Assembly (NCBI GenBank): GCA_041394245.1
Contig: JAWKIR010000003.1
Location: 310,001 to 374,000, forward strand
DNA from: Acidimicrobiales bacterium
GTDB lineage: Bacteria > Actinomycetota > Acidimicrobiia > Acidimicrobiales > Aldehydirespiratoraceae
Length of the DNA stretch: 64,000 nucleotides
Direction of reading: 5' to 3'
The stretch's first letter is position 1. Every line of letters starts with the position of its first letter. A program made the position numbers and the translations under genes. Of the stretch, positions 26,815 to 35,349 are shown one piece after another. The notes beneath the pieces are model-generated. The model was not told where the DNA came from, searched no databases, and saw only the letters and a program-made list of their open reading frames with translations.

Positions 26815-27342
26815 TCATGCGGGAGCGGTCGGCGCCTCTCCGGCGGCGATGCGACGAGCCAGCTCGTCGTTGAGTGAATCGATGGTGTGGTGCAGCGACC
26901 GGCGGCTGGTCGACAGCTGCTCCTCGAAGTTGCGCAGCGCGATGACCGCGGCGGACAACTCGTCGGCGCCCAACACGGCGACCTCGGTCATGATCGACGG
27001 ACTCACGGCCCGGTCGAGCAACGCGCTGAGCGGTTCGACCACGGAGTCGGGCGGATCGAGCTCCTGATCGACGCGACCGGAGCCAGGCGCGCGCACACCG
27101 TCGCTCAGCAGCTCCGGCAAGCGGGCGACGAGATCGGCGAGGTCGCCGCCGCCACCCTCGGCACGCTGCTTGGTCTCCGCCACGATGACATCGAGTCGCC
27201 CCTGGGCGAGGCGTCGCACATACGACACGCCGTTCTCCAGATCGGTGCACTCTGCCCGCATGACCCGGAGATCATCGGTGGAGGCCTCGCCGAGACCGGC
27301 CAGATACCCGGGCTCCAGTACTCGTTGCAGATCAGGGATCAT
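26815..27342 (-). CDS. rsiG: RsiG-type c-di-GMP-dependent anti-sigma factor
   Basis: The 175-residue protein consists of two long helices separated by a loop. Helix 1 carries the exact RsiG c-di-GMP motif E(x)3S(x)2R(x)3Q(x)3D at E36-S40-R43-Q47-D51. Helix 2 carries a second copy, E140-S144-R147-H151-D155, with His replacing Gln. In Streptomyces, RsiG with c-di-GMP holds the sporulation/motility sigma WhiG inactive (established); a WhiG/FliA-type sigma is not in this window. The start is the ATG at 27342. It lies between mshA and a MoaD-like gene on the same strand. Confidence 0.82.
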   Translation of the reverse strand: MIPDLQRVLEPGYLAGLGEASTDDLRVMRAECTDLENGVSYVRRLAQGRLDVIVAETKQRAEGGGGDLADLVARLPELLSDGVRAPGSGRVDQELDPPDSVVEPLSALLDRAVSPSIMTEVAVLGADELSAAVIALRNFEEQLSTSRRSLHHTIDSLNDELARRIAAGEAPTAPA

Positions 27343-27378
27343 CGTGGGTCTCGCTTCTGCCTCTTCGGACTCGGCATC

Positions 27379-27639
27379 CTACCGGGACGGACGCGACGCG
27401 TCGGATCCGCCCGAAACGGGCGGCAGGACGGCGACCTCGTCGGTCTCGACGACGGGATGATCACGCGCCACCGCCTCGCCGTTGCACCACACGGTCGCGG
27501 TTTCGAGCACCCCCGCGAAGCCGTCGCCGTATTTCGCCACCGCCGCGTCGAGCACATCGCCCACGGTCGCTCCGGGGAGGGAATCGCTCCTGGTGCCCGC
27601 GGCCTCGCGGGCCGACGCGAACAAGCGGATCTGGACCAT
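27379..27639 (-). CDS. MoaD/ThiS-family ubiquitin-like sulfur carrier
   Basis: The 86-residue beta-grasp protein (MVQIRLFASAREAAG, VAVLPPVSGG) resembles MoaD, the sulfur carrier of molybdopterin synthase. In MoaD the C-terminus ends at the Gly-Gly that is adenylated. Here G77-G78 is followed by eight more residues (SDASRPSR), so it would need trimming, or it is not used in this way. The ATG at 27639 is preceded by GGTGGAG; a GTG three codons upstream is the alternative. No other molybdopterin genes are nearby. Confidence 0.75.
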   Translation of the reverse strand: MVQIRLFASAREAAGTRSDSLPGATVGDVLDAAVAKYGDGFAGVLETATVWCNGEAVARDHPVVETDEVAVLPPVSGGSDASRPSR

Positions 27640-27724
27640 GGGCTCCACCGTATCGGCGCGGGATCACCCGGCCGATCGCCATCCCCGCCACTGTCGGTGC
27701 GCGCCGGTACGGTCGACGCTGATC

Positions 27725-28318
27725 ATGCTGAACGTGCTCATCGCCCGACACGGGCAGTCCGAGTGGAACGCAGCCGGCCGCTGGCAGGGCCAGGCCGACC
27801 CACCCCTCTCCGACCTCGGTCGCGCCCAGGCATCGGGCGCAGCCGGCCAGCTCGGCGCGTTCGACGCCATCATCGCCAGCGACCTCGACCGGGCGCTCAC
27901 CACAGCGATGATCATCGCCGACCGTTTGGGCATCGGGCCCGTGCTCGTCGAGCCCGCCTTTCGCGAACGACATGCCGGCGAGTACCAGGGTCTCACCCGC
28001 GACGAGATCGAGGAGCGCTTCCCCGGCAACCTCGATGCCGGCATCTGGCCGCCGGGCTGGGAGCCCGACACCGACGTGCACCGCCGCGTCGACGAGGCAC
28101 TCGAGCGCGTCCGTCGCGAGATCGAGATCGGCGACGTGCTGATCATCTCGCACGGTGGGGTGATCTACAGCCTCGAGGGGCATCACGGCGCGCCCCAGGA
28201 GCGGATCGCGAACCTCGGCGGCCGCTGGTTCCACCACGACGGACGGGGTTGGCGGCTGGGCGAACGTGTGCAGCTGTCGCCCGACGACATCACCATCGAG
28301 AACCAGGACATCCTCTGA
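27725..28318 (+). CDS. Histidine phosphatase (phosphoglycerate-mutase-like) family protein
   Basis: The 197-residue protein has the phospho-accepting RHG motif in IARHGQSEWN, SDLDRALTTAMIIAD, FRERHAGEYQG with the second-site Glu, and the catalytic VLIISHGG histidine. The short length fits acid-phosphatase or cobalamin-phosphatase (CobC)-type members rather than a full glycolytic mutase. The substrate is unknown. It heads a two-gene plus-strand unit with the M48/YgjP-like gene 16 bases downstream. Confidence 0.88.
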   Translation: MLNVLIARHGQSEWNAAGRWQGQADPPLSDLGRAQASGAAGQLGAFDAIIASDLDRALTTAMIIADRLGIGPVLVEPAFRERHAGEYQGLTRDEIEERFPGNLDAGIWPPGWEPDTDVHRRVDEALERVRREIEIGDVLIISHGGVIYSLEGHHGAPQERIANLGGRWFHHDGRGWRLGERVQLSPDDITIENQDIL

Positions 28319-28334
28319 TGAGGCCGACCCGTCC

Positions 28335-28907
28335 ATGATGTCGTCGCGCTATCCCGTCGAGGTGATTCGCTCCGAGCGACGGGTGAAGACCGTCTCGGCC
28401 CGCATCGTCGAGGGCGTGATCCGGGTGCGCATTCCCGCCTGGATGTCCGAGGCCGACGAGCACAAGTTCGTGAAGGACGTCGTCGAACGCATCGAACAGG
28501 AACGTCGCTCCCACGCGATCGACCTCGATGCCCGCGCCGCGATGTTGGCCCGACGGTTCGACCTCCCCACGCCCGAGTCGATCCGTTGGTCGAAGACCCA
28601 ACGCCAACGGTGGGGTTCGTGCTCGGTGCACAGCGGCGACATCCGCATCTCCGATCGGCTGGTCGACGTGCCGCCCTGGGTCCTCGACCATGTCATCGTC
28701 CACGAGCTCGCCCACCTCGAAGTGGCCGACCACTCACCGGCCTTCGACGCCCTCGTCAATCGCAATCCCCTGGCCGAACGGGCCATCGGCTACCTGATGG
28801 CGGTCGGCGATCGGCTCGACCGCCTCGAACCGGTCGAGCCGATCGCGACCACCACCGACCAGCGCGGCCGCTTCGACGACCTCGACGATCTCGACGCGGC
28901 CGGTTAG
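28335..28907 (+). CDS. YgjP-like zinc metallopeptidase-domain protein (DUF45)
   Basis: The 190-residue protein contains HELAH (in VIVHELAHLEVADHSPAFDALV), the zinc-binding motif of the DUF45/YgjP family, plus RWSKTQRQRWGSCS, the conserved basic region just before it. Proteins of this family are SprT/WLM-related predicted metallopeptidases; YgjP of E. coli was reported as a nucleotide pyrophosphatase, so the activity is uncertain. An acidic tail follows. Its stop overlaps the converging UbiB-family gene by 4 bases. Confidence 0.85.
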   Translation: MMSSRYPVEVIRSERRVKTVSARIVEGVIRVRIPAWMSEADEHKFVKDVVERIEQERRSHAIDLDARAAMLARRFDLPTPESIRWSKTQRQRWGSCSVHSGDIRISDRLVDVPPWVLDHVIVHELAHLEVADHSPAFDALVNRNPLAERAIGYLMAVGDRLDRLEPVEPIATTTDQRGRFDDLDDLDAAG

Positions 28908-30358
28908 TCGTTCGCGGCCTTGGCCGCGGCCCAGGCCGCCTCCTGCTCCCCCATCGGCGTGCTCGGTGGCGCATCGGTCCACACCCAGAGCTCCTCGGAG
29001 ATCGCCCGCCAGTTGGCCGTCGCCCCGAGCTGGCCGAGGATCGAGAACAGTCCGAGATTGATGCGCTGGATCAGCGCGAAGGTGGGCGGCACGTTGGTGT
29101 GGCGGAGGATGTCGTGGGTCCGGGCGTCGAAGGTCTGGTAGAGCAGACGCGCGCTGTACTCGGTGGTCACGGTGACCGGCTCGTCGTCGAGGATCAGCTC
29201 GTAGTAGGCCGCGAACCAGTCGAAGATCTCCTGGTCCTCGAAGGGCGCGCCGGGCCGGAGCACTTCCTGCGCCTCGGCCGCGGCCCGAAACACCGCCGGG
29301 TCACGATCGATCATCGCCCGGATGAGGACGGCGAACTGGTCGACCTCCTCGGCCGCGAAGTGTTTGACGAGGCCGAAGTCGAGGAAGGCCACGCGACCGT
29401 CGTCGGCCAGCAGATAGTTGCCGGGATGGGGATCGCCGTTGAACACGTACTGCCGATTGAGGCTGCGGAACACGAAGCGGTAGACGATCTCGGCGACCCG
29501 CTCGCGCTCCTCGATGTCGGCGTCGTAGATCGTCTCGAAGGGCCGCCCGGGGACGAACTCGGTGGTCAGCACATTCGTCGTGGTGAGGTCGTCGTGGACC
29601 GCCGGCACCCAGATGTGGGGATGCCCCGCGTAGTAGTCGGCGAAGATCTTCTGGTTCCTCGCCTCGTTCTCGTAGTCGAGTTCCTCGCTGATCCGCTCGC
29701 GCAGCTCCTCGACCAACTCGTCGGGGTTGAGCCCGGGATAGACCATCCCGAGCAGCATCGCGAGACGCTCGGTGTTGTCGAGGTCGGCGGCGATCGCCTC
29801 GGCGATGCCCGGGTACTGCACCTTCACCGCCACCTCTCGACCGTCGATCGTGGTCGCCCGGTGCACCTGGCCGATCGACGCCGCAGCGAGCGGTGTCGCA
29901 TCGATGTCGGTGAAGAGTTCGTGCAACGGGCGCCCGAGTGACCGCTCGATCTCGGTGAGGGCGAGGTCGGACGGCATCGGCGGCGCGTCGGAACGCAACG
30001 TCGCGAGCGCCTGCCGCATCGGTTCGGGCATCCCCTCGTCGAGATAGCTCGCCATCTGGCCGAGCTTCATCAGGGCGCCTTTCATCTCGCCGAGCGCCGA
30101 CACGACATCGTGGGCCTCGCGCCGTTCGAGTTCGGCTCGGAGCCGGCGCCGGGTCTCGTCGGACGCGAGCCGCGACCGCGCCGTGGTGAATCCGCGGTCG
30201 GCGGCCCGACGCGCCACGAGGCGGCCCATCTCGACGCGTCGATGACCGCGGCTCACCGCGCGGATCGGCGAACCGGCATCGCGGTTGCGCCGCCACCACA
30301 CCCGCGTCCCGAGCACCAGGCCGACCAGCCCGAGCAGGCCGACGACCGGCTTCTTCAT
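28904..30358 (-). CDS. ABC1/UbiB-family atypical protein kinase-like protein
   Basis: The 484-residue protein has an N-terminal hydrophobic segment (4-18) and the family hallmarks in order: MKLGQMASYL (KxGQ), the Ala-rich loop AAASIGQVHRA, VAVKVQYPG (nucleotide Lys), GDPHPGNYLL (catalytic Asp/Asn) and FLDFGLVK (metal-binding DFG). UbiB/COQ8 proteins are membrane-associated ATPases linked to quinone synthesis and lipid handling (family knowledge). Here menaquinone or lipid metabolism is a reasonable guess. A small acidic-protein gene precedes it by one base. Confidence 0.9.
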   Translation of the reverse strand: MKKPVVGLLGLVGLVLGTRVWWRRNRDAGSPIRAVSRGHRRVEMGRLVARRAADRGFTTARSRLASDETRRRLRAELERREAHDVVSALGEMKGALMKLGQMASYLDEGMPEPMRQALATLRSDAPPMPSDLALTEIERSLGRPLHELFTDIDATPLAAASIGQVHRATTIDGREVAVKVQYPGIAEAIAADLDNTERLAMLLGMVYPGLNPDELVEELRERISEELDYENEARNQKIFADYYAGHPHIWVPAVHDDLTTTNVLTTEFVPGRPFETIYDADIEERERVAEIVYRFVFRSLNRQYVFNGDPHPGNYLLADDGRVAFLDFGLVKHFAAEEVDQFAVLIRAMIDRDPAVFRAAAEAQEVLRPGAPFEDQEIFDWFAAYYELILDDEPVTVTTEYSARLLYQTFDARTHDILRHTNVPPTFALIQRINLGLFSILGQLGATANWRAISEELWVWTDAPPSTPMGEQEAAWAAAKAAND

Positions 30359-30359
30359 G

Positions 30360-30581
30360 TCAGGCTGGTTCGGTGTCGGTGTCGGCGGTCTCGAGGCCGG
30401 CGACGAGCGCCTCGGCGGTGTCGAGATCGTCGGCATCGAGCGCGTCGAGCGCCGCGGCGACGTTGTCGAGGTCGGTCGCGAACCCGTCGAGCACACCGTC
30501 GCGGTCGGCGGTGTCCTCGACCGGGCCGTCGACGGCCGTGGTGTCGGGAGCGACGGGATCGGGGGTGTCGGACTCGTGCAT
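30360..30581 (-). CDS. Small acidic protein upstream of the UbiB-family kinase
   Basis: The frame encodes 73 residues, about one third Asp/Glu, with a helical core LDGFATDLDNVAAALDALDADDLDTAEALV (given in part by its D/A pattern) and no Lys. Its TGA is separated from the kinase ATG by one base, which favours a real, coupled gene. The acidic helix could be a partner or regulator, but no family is recognised and the start has only a weak ribosome site. Confidence 0.5.
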   Translation of the reverse strand: MHESDTPDPVAPDTTAVDGPVEDTADRDGVLDGFATDLDNVAAALDALDADDLDTAEALVAGLETADTDTEPA

Positions 30582-30666
30582 GCCGGTGAGGCTAGCCACA
30601 CCCGGCGCCTTCGCTGGCCGCCCGACAGTTTGGCCACGCCGGTGCAGACCGCGGCAGAGTGGCACC

Positions 30667-32616
30667 ATGAACGCTGCCCGCCATCCCCATGCCGGCCTCC
30701 CCTTCACCGACAGCGACGAGGCGATCGCCGCTGCGCTCGAGGAGGTCAGCATCCCGACGCTGCTGTGCACGATGGTCCACATCACCGGCGATCCGGCATG
30801 GGTCCGTGGTGATCTCCGGCCCGTCGGCTTGTTCCTCAACGAGTACCAGGGGTTCATGGACGAAGAGTCGAAGGCCGAGGTCCGCCGGCGCGCTCTCCCC
30901 GAGATCATCAAGTACCGCGACGGCGGTTGTGTGCTCCCTGTGGAGCAGCCCGATGCCGAGCTGCTCCACGAGATGATGAACTTCGTCGGCTGCGACGAGA
31001 TCCCCGACGACGTCGTGCCGATGATGCTCGACGAGATGGGGCTGGGCGACACCGATGTCAACCGGATCGCGTGGGCCGACGACGTGCCGGCCGAGGCCCG
31101 GGCCGAGTTCCCGGTGGTCGTCATCGGCTGCGGCCAGTCGGGCCTGCTCGCCGGCCTGCGTCTGCAGGAGGCGGGGATCCCCTTCACCATCATCGAGAAG
31201 AACGGTGGCCCCGGCGGTACCTGGTGGGAGAACAGCTACCCGGGTGCACGCGTCGATGTCGGCAGCCACTTCTACTGCTACTCGTTCGAGCCGTCGGATC
31301 ACTGGACCGAGTACTTCTCGCAACAGCCCGAGCTCCAGCGCTACTTCCAGAACGTCATGGAGAACCACGGGATCGACGAGCACTGCCGGTTCGACACCGA
31401 GGTCGTGCGGGCCACCCTCGACGAGGCGAGCGGCCGATGGTCGGTCGTCGTTCGTGACGCGCAGGGCAACGAGGACACGCTGGTCGCGCGGGCGCTCATC
31501 AGCGCGGTCGGTTCGCTCAACCGGGCCAAGATGCCCGACATCGCGGGCATCGACGACTTCGAGGGTCCGTCGTTCCACTCGACCCGGTGGGACCATTCGG
31601 TCGACTACTCCGGCAAGAAGTTCGCGCTCGTCGGCGCGGGGGCCAGCGGCTTCCAGATCGCGCCGACGATCGCCCCGGATGTCGAGCACCTCACGGTGTT
31701 CCAGCGCACCGCACAATGGATGTTCCCCAACCCGAACTATCACGAGAAGGTGCCGGAGGGGCAGAAGTGGGCGCTGCGTCACCTGCCGTTCTTCGGCCGC
31801 TGGTTCCGCTTCCTCCAGTTCTGGCCCGGCTCCGGCGGCGACCTGTCCAACTCCCGCATCGATCCGAACTACGACGACAGCGACGGCCTCGCCGTCAGCG
31901 ACCGCAACGCGGCGACCCGCCAGGTCTTCGAAGGCTGGATGCGCGAACAGCTCGCCGATGCGCCCGAACTGCTCGAACAGGTGATCCCCGACTATCCGGC
32001 AACGGGCAAGCGCACGCTGCAGGACAACGGGTCATGGCTCAAGTGCCTGACCCGCGACAACGTCGATCTGGTCCGCACCGGCATCGAGCGCATCGAGGCC
32101 AACGGCGTGCGGACCGTCGACGGCGTCCTGCACGAGGCCGACATCATCTGTTACGCCACCGGCTTCCATCACAACCGGTTCCTGTGGCCGATGGAGATCA
32201 AGGGCCGCGGCGGCAAGACGCTGTCCGAGCACTGGGGCGACGAACCCACCGCCTTTCTCGGCATCACCGTGCCCGAGTTCCCCAACCTGTTCTGCATGTA
32301 CGGGCCCGGCACCAACCTGGCCCACGGCGGCAGCCTGATCTTCCACTCGGAGTGCCAGATCACCTACATCATGGGTTGCATCGAGCAGCTCCTCGCCGGC
32401 GGCCATCGCACGATGGAGCCCAAGCAGGAGGTCCACGACGAGTTCGAGGCCCGCCGCAACTCCGAGATCCACCAGATGGTCTGGTCGCACTGGTCGATCC
32501 AGCACACCCATTTCAAGAATCCCTCCGGCCAGATCTTCACGCTCTCGCCGTGGCCGATCCACAACTACCAACAGTGGACGAAGGCCCCCGACCCCGACCA
32601 CTACGTGTTCACGTAG
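30667..32616 (+). CDS. FAD-dependent monooxygenase, 4-hydroxyacetophenone monooxygenase-like (Baeyer-Villiger)
   Basis: The 649-residue protein has two Rossmann motifs, VVIGCGQSGLLAG (FAD) and LVGAGASGFQIAP (NADPH), flanking the Baeyer-Villiger fingerprint F-x-G-x3-H-x3-W in FEGPSFHSTRWDH. GGTWWENSYPGARVD is another class-B feature. An extra ~150-residue N-terminal helical domain precedes the FAD domain, as in 4-hydroxyacetophenone monooxygenase, and the length fits that group. It inserts oxygen next to a ketone or oxidises heteroatoms; the substrate is unknown. The 3' end overlaps the converging MFS gene by 8 bases. Confidence 0.9.
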   Translation: MNAARHPHAGLPFTDSDEAIAAALEEVSIPTLLCTMVHITGDPAWVRGDLRPVGLFLNEYQGFMDEESKAEVRRRALPEIIKYRDGGCVLPVEQPDAELLHEMMNFVGCDEIPDDVVPMMLDEMGLGDTDVNRIAWADDVPAEARAEFPVVVIGCGQSGLLAGLRLQEAGIPFTIIEKNGGPGGTWWENSYPGARVDVGSHFYCYSFEPSDHWTEYFSQQPELQRYFQNVMENHGIDEHCRFDTEVVRATLDEASGRWSVVVRDAQGNEDTLVARALISAVGSLNRAKMPDIAGIDDFEGPSFHSTRWDHSVDYSGKKFALVGAGASGFQIAPTIAPDVEHLTVFQRTAQWMFPNPNYHEKVPEGQKWALRHLPFFGRWFRFLQFWPGSGGDLSNSRIDPNYDDSDGLAVSDRNAATRQVFEGWMREQLADAPELLEQVIPDYPATGKRTLQDNGSWLKCLTRDNVDLVRTGIERIEANGVRTVDGVLHEADIICYATGFHHNRFLWPMEIKGRGGKTLSEHWGDEPTAFLGITVPEFPNLFCMYGPGTNLAHGGSLIFHSECQITYIMGCIEQLLAGGHRTMEPKQEVHDEFEARRNSEIHQMVWSHWSIQHTHFKNPSGQIFTLSPWPIHNYQQWTKAPDPDHYVFT

Positions 32617-34015
32617 TCGCCGCGGTGCGGCTCGCGGCCGAGCCCGAGGGATAGAAGGTCGCGATGACCAGCGCGGCCACGGCGAAGGCGCCCACCACCC
32701 AGGCGTAGCCGGACCGGAAGCCGGCGAGGTCGAGATCGGCCACCAGTGTGAGGACCGCCGAGATGCCGATCGCGTAGCCGATCTGCTGGGTGGTGCGGGT
32801 GCTCGCGTTGGCGCTCGCGAACTGGTGCGGCGCGATCTCCGACATCGCTGCGCTCTGCAACCCCGCGATCGTCGCACCGACACCGAGGCCGAGGGTGAGG
32901 CTGGCCGGGAGGAACACGCGGACGTACTCCTGCTCCGTCCCGACGAGCAGCAGCCACCAGAGATACGACGCGCTGCACAGCAACGCGCCGCCGGCCACGA
33001 CCCAACGATGGCCGACACGATCCGACAGGCTGCCGAACGGCGCCGACGAGAGCGCACCGACGATCGGTCCCGGCGTCAGGGCGAAACCGGTGGCGAGCAC
33101 GCTCATCCCCCACAAGCGCTGGAGCATGAAGCTGTTGAGCAGGAAGCCCGCGGTGAAGCCGAGCGAATAGAACCAGAACGCGGCGATCGCCACGGAGAAC
33201 GATCGGGCCCGGAAGAGGCTGAGGTCCAGCAGCGGGCCCGGATGACGGGCCGAGCGCCACACCACCACCGGCATCAACGCCAGGCCGACGGCCACCAGGC
33301 CGAGCACCGAACCGTCGGCCCACCCGTACTCCTCGGCCCGGATGATTCCCCACATCACGAGGGCCACGCCGGCCACGCCGACCGGCACCCCGATCAGATC
33401 GAGCGGCCCGGTGGCCGCCTCGTCGCGCGACTCCGGCACGAAGCGAGCGGCGGCCGCGACCACGAGCAGGCCGATCGGCACATTGATCAGGAAGATCAAC
33501 CGCCAGCTCGACGCCTCGATGAGCAGGGCACCGACCGACGGACCGAAGGCGGCGCCGAGCGCCCCCATCGCACCCCACACGCCGATGGCGACGCCGCGTT
33601 TCGCGAGCGGGAACTGGGGCAGGACCATGGCGAGCGACGCCGGCGTGAGCAGCGCACCGCCGACGGCTTGGATGACCCGGGCGGCGATCAGGGCATCGGC
33701 GTCGGGCGCCATACCGCACAGCGCCGATCCGGCCAGGAAGCCGATGATCCCGGTCATGAACATCCGACGCCGCCCCCGCCGATCGGCGAGTCGCCCGGCG
33801 AGCAGGAGGAGTGACGCGAGCGCGATGTTGTAGCCCGACACCACCCACGACAACTGCGTCGTCGTCGCCTCGAAATCCGTCGAGATCGACGGAAGCGCGA
33901 CGTTCACCACCGAGACGTCGATGACGACCAGGAACGCGGCCGACGTGGCGACGGCAAGCGCCAGCCACGCCTCGCGGGACACCTCGACGGGATGCGGCGC
34001 GGTCGGCGAGTCCAT
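32609..34015 (-). CDS. MFS drug/solute exporter (DHA2, EmrB/QacA-like)
   Basis: The 468-residue protein has about 14 hydrophobic segments. Motif A is GRLADRRGRRRMF; motif C-like is GPSVGALLIEASSWRLIFLINVP, typical of antiporters of the DHA2 family, and motif D1 appears near VVIDVSVVNVALPSI. It should extrude a lipophilic compound by proton exchange. It is the only gene of its unit, starting 65 bases from the divergent small membrane-protein gene. Confidence 0.9.
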   Translation of the reverse strand: MDSPTAPHPVEVSREAWLALAVATSAAFLVVIDVSVVNVALPSISTDFEATTTQLSWVVSGYNIALASLLLLAGRLADRRGRRRMFMTGIIGFLAGSALCGMAPDADALIAARVIQAVGGALLTPASLAMVLPQFPLAKRGVAIGVWGAMGALGAAFGPSVGALLIEASSWRLIFLINVPIGLLVVAAAARFVPESRDEAATGPLDLIGVPVGVAGVALVMWGIIRAEEYGWADGSVLGLVAVGLALMPVVVWRSARHPGPLLDLSLFRARSFSVAIAAFWFYSLGFTAGFLLNSFMLQRLWGMSVLATGFALTPGPIVGALSSAPFGSLSDRVGHRWVVAGGALLCSASYLWWLLLVGTEQEYVRVFLPASLTLGLGVGATIAGLQSAAMSEIAPHQFASANASTRTTQQIGYAIGISAVLTLVADLDLAGFRSGYAWVVGAFAVAALVIATFYPSGSAASRTAATT

Positions 34016-34080
34016 CGTTGCGGAACCGTAGCCGGGGAATGCCTCTCCCGAGCCCGTCGGTGGTCGTACCCTGGATCGAC

Positions 34081-34542
34081 ATGACCTCGACCGTCAATCC
34101 GACACCGCTCCTCGATGGGCCCCGACGCGGCATCGTCGTTGCCGTGATCATGCTCGTCCTCGGCCTGATGGCCGTCGACGGACTCCTCACCTGGATCGAG
34201 GCCAGCGACGCCGACGACATCGTCGAGCAGATCGTGGCGCAGAATCCCGAACGCTATCCCACCGGTGTGGGTGCCAACTGTGGGATCTGCCAGCCCGAGG
34301 ACCGGGCGACGATCGCGGCCAACACCGACGGTTCACGCCTCGACCGAGACACCGTCACCACCAAGATGTGGTTGGCCGTGATCGGGCTCGTCGCCGCGGT
34401 CGCGTTGACCATCGCCTCGGGCCCCGGGTCGTCGCGCACCGTCCTCATGCTCACGATCGTGATCGCCGGCGCGGCCTTCTTCGTTCCCCTCATCTTCTAC
34501 AGCGACGTGATCGACATCGCCACGACCGCCCACGGCGGCTGA
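34081..34542 (+). CDS. Three-helix membrane protein of unknown function
   Basis: The 153-residue protein has hydrophobic helices at about 18-38, 96-112 and 119-138. The first loop contains GANCGICQPED, a CxxC pair on what is probably the outside. No family is recognised. It starts at the ATG at 34081, 65 bases from the divergent MFS gene, and ends 12 bases before an SDR gene on the same strand. Confidence 0.65.
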   Translation: MTSTVNPTPLLDGPRRGIVVAVIMLVLGLMAVDGLLTWIEASDADDIVEQIVAQNPERYPTGVGANCGICQPEDRATIAANTDGSRLDRDTVTTKMWLAVIGLVAAVALTIASGPGSSRTVLMLTIVIAGAAFFVPLIFYSDVIDIATTAHGG

Positions 34543-34554
34543 GCAACCTCGCTG

Positions 34555-35349
34555 ATGTCCCATCCCGCCTCGGTCGCCGGGCCACTCGATCACCGCGTCG
34601 CGGTCGTCACCGGCGGGGGCCGCGGCATCGGTCGCGCCCTCGCGTCGGCAATGGCCGCGGCCGGAGCGGCCGTCGTCGTCAGCTCACGCACCGCCACGGA
34701 GCTCGACGAGGTCACGTCGACGATCGAGGCGCAGGGCGGTCGAGCCGTCGGGGTGGTCGCCGACGCGACCGAACGCACCTCGGCGATCCTTCCGGTCGAG
34801 ACCGCGCTCGACACCTTCGGCAGGATCGACATCCTCGTCAACAACGTCGGCGGGACCGCCCCCGGAAGTCAGGACCCGTTCGAGGGCGACATGGACGCCA
34901 TCGAGGCCGTGCTGACCCTGAACCTCACCTCGGCGTTCTGGATCACCCACGCAGCGCTACCCCACATGCGTGACCAGGGCTACGGACGGGTGATCTCGAT
35001 CGGCTCGGGCGCCTCACGACGCGCCGCCTCTTCCTGGGCCTACACCACGGCCAAGCACGGCCTCGTCGGTTTCACCACCCAGCTCGCGAAGATCACCGGC
35101 CCCCACGCCATCACGGCGAACTGTCTCTGCCCCGGATGGACCAACACCTCACTGATCGACTTCGAGAAGCTCGCCCGCGCCCGCGGGACGACCGTCGAAC
35201 AGGCCCGGGCCGCAGCGGCCGGCGACTCGGCGCAGGGCCGGATCCTCGAACCCGAGGAGCTCGGCCCACTCGCGGTGCTCCTCGCGTCGCCGGCCGGCGG
35301 AGCGATCACCGGCCAGGTCATCGGGGTCGACGGCGGCTTTCAGCTCTGA
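34555..35349 (+). CDS. Short-chain dehydrogenase/reductase
   Basis: Classical SDR of 264 residues. It has the NAD(P) motif TGGGRGIGRAL, NNVGG in place of NNAG, the active-site Ser region ISIGSGASRR, the catalytic YTTAKHG (YxxxK) and the C-terminal GQVIGVDGGFQL. It resembles FabG/3-ketoacyl reductase-type enzymes, but the substrate is undetermined. Its stop overlaps the converging MFS gene by 10 bases. Confidence 0.9.
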   Translation: MSHPASVAGPLDHRVAVVTGGGRGIGRALASAMAAAGAAVVVSSRTATELDEVTSTIEAQGGRAVGVVADATERTSAILPVETALDTFGRIDILVNNVGGTAPGSQDPFEGDMDAIEAVLTLNLTSAFWITHAALPHMRDQGYGRVISIGSGASRRAASSWAYTTAKHGLVGFTTQLAKITGPHAITANCLCPGWTNTSLIDFEKLARARGTTVEQARAAAAGDSAQGRILEPEELGPLAVLLASPAGGAITGQVIGVDGGFQL

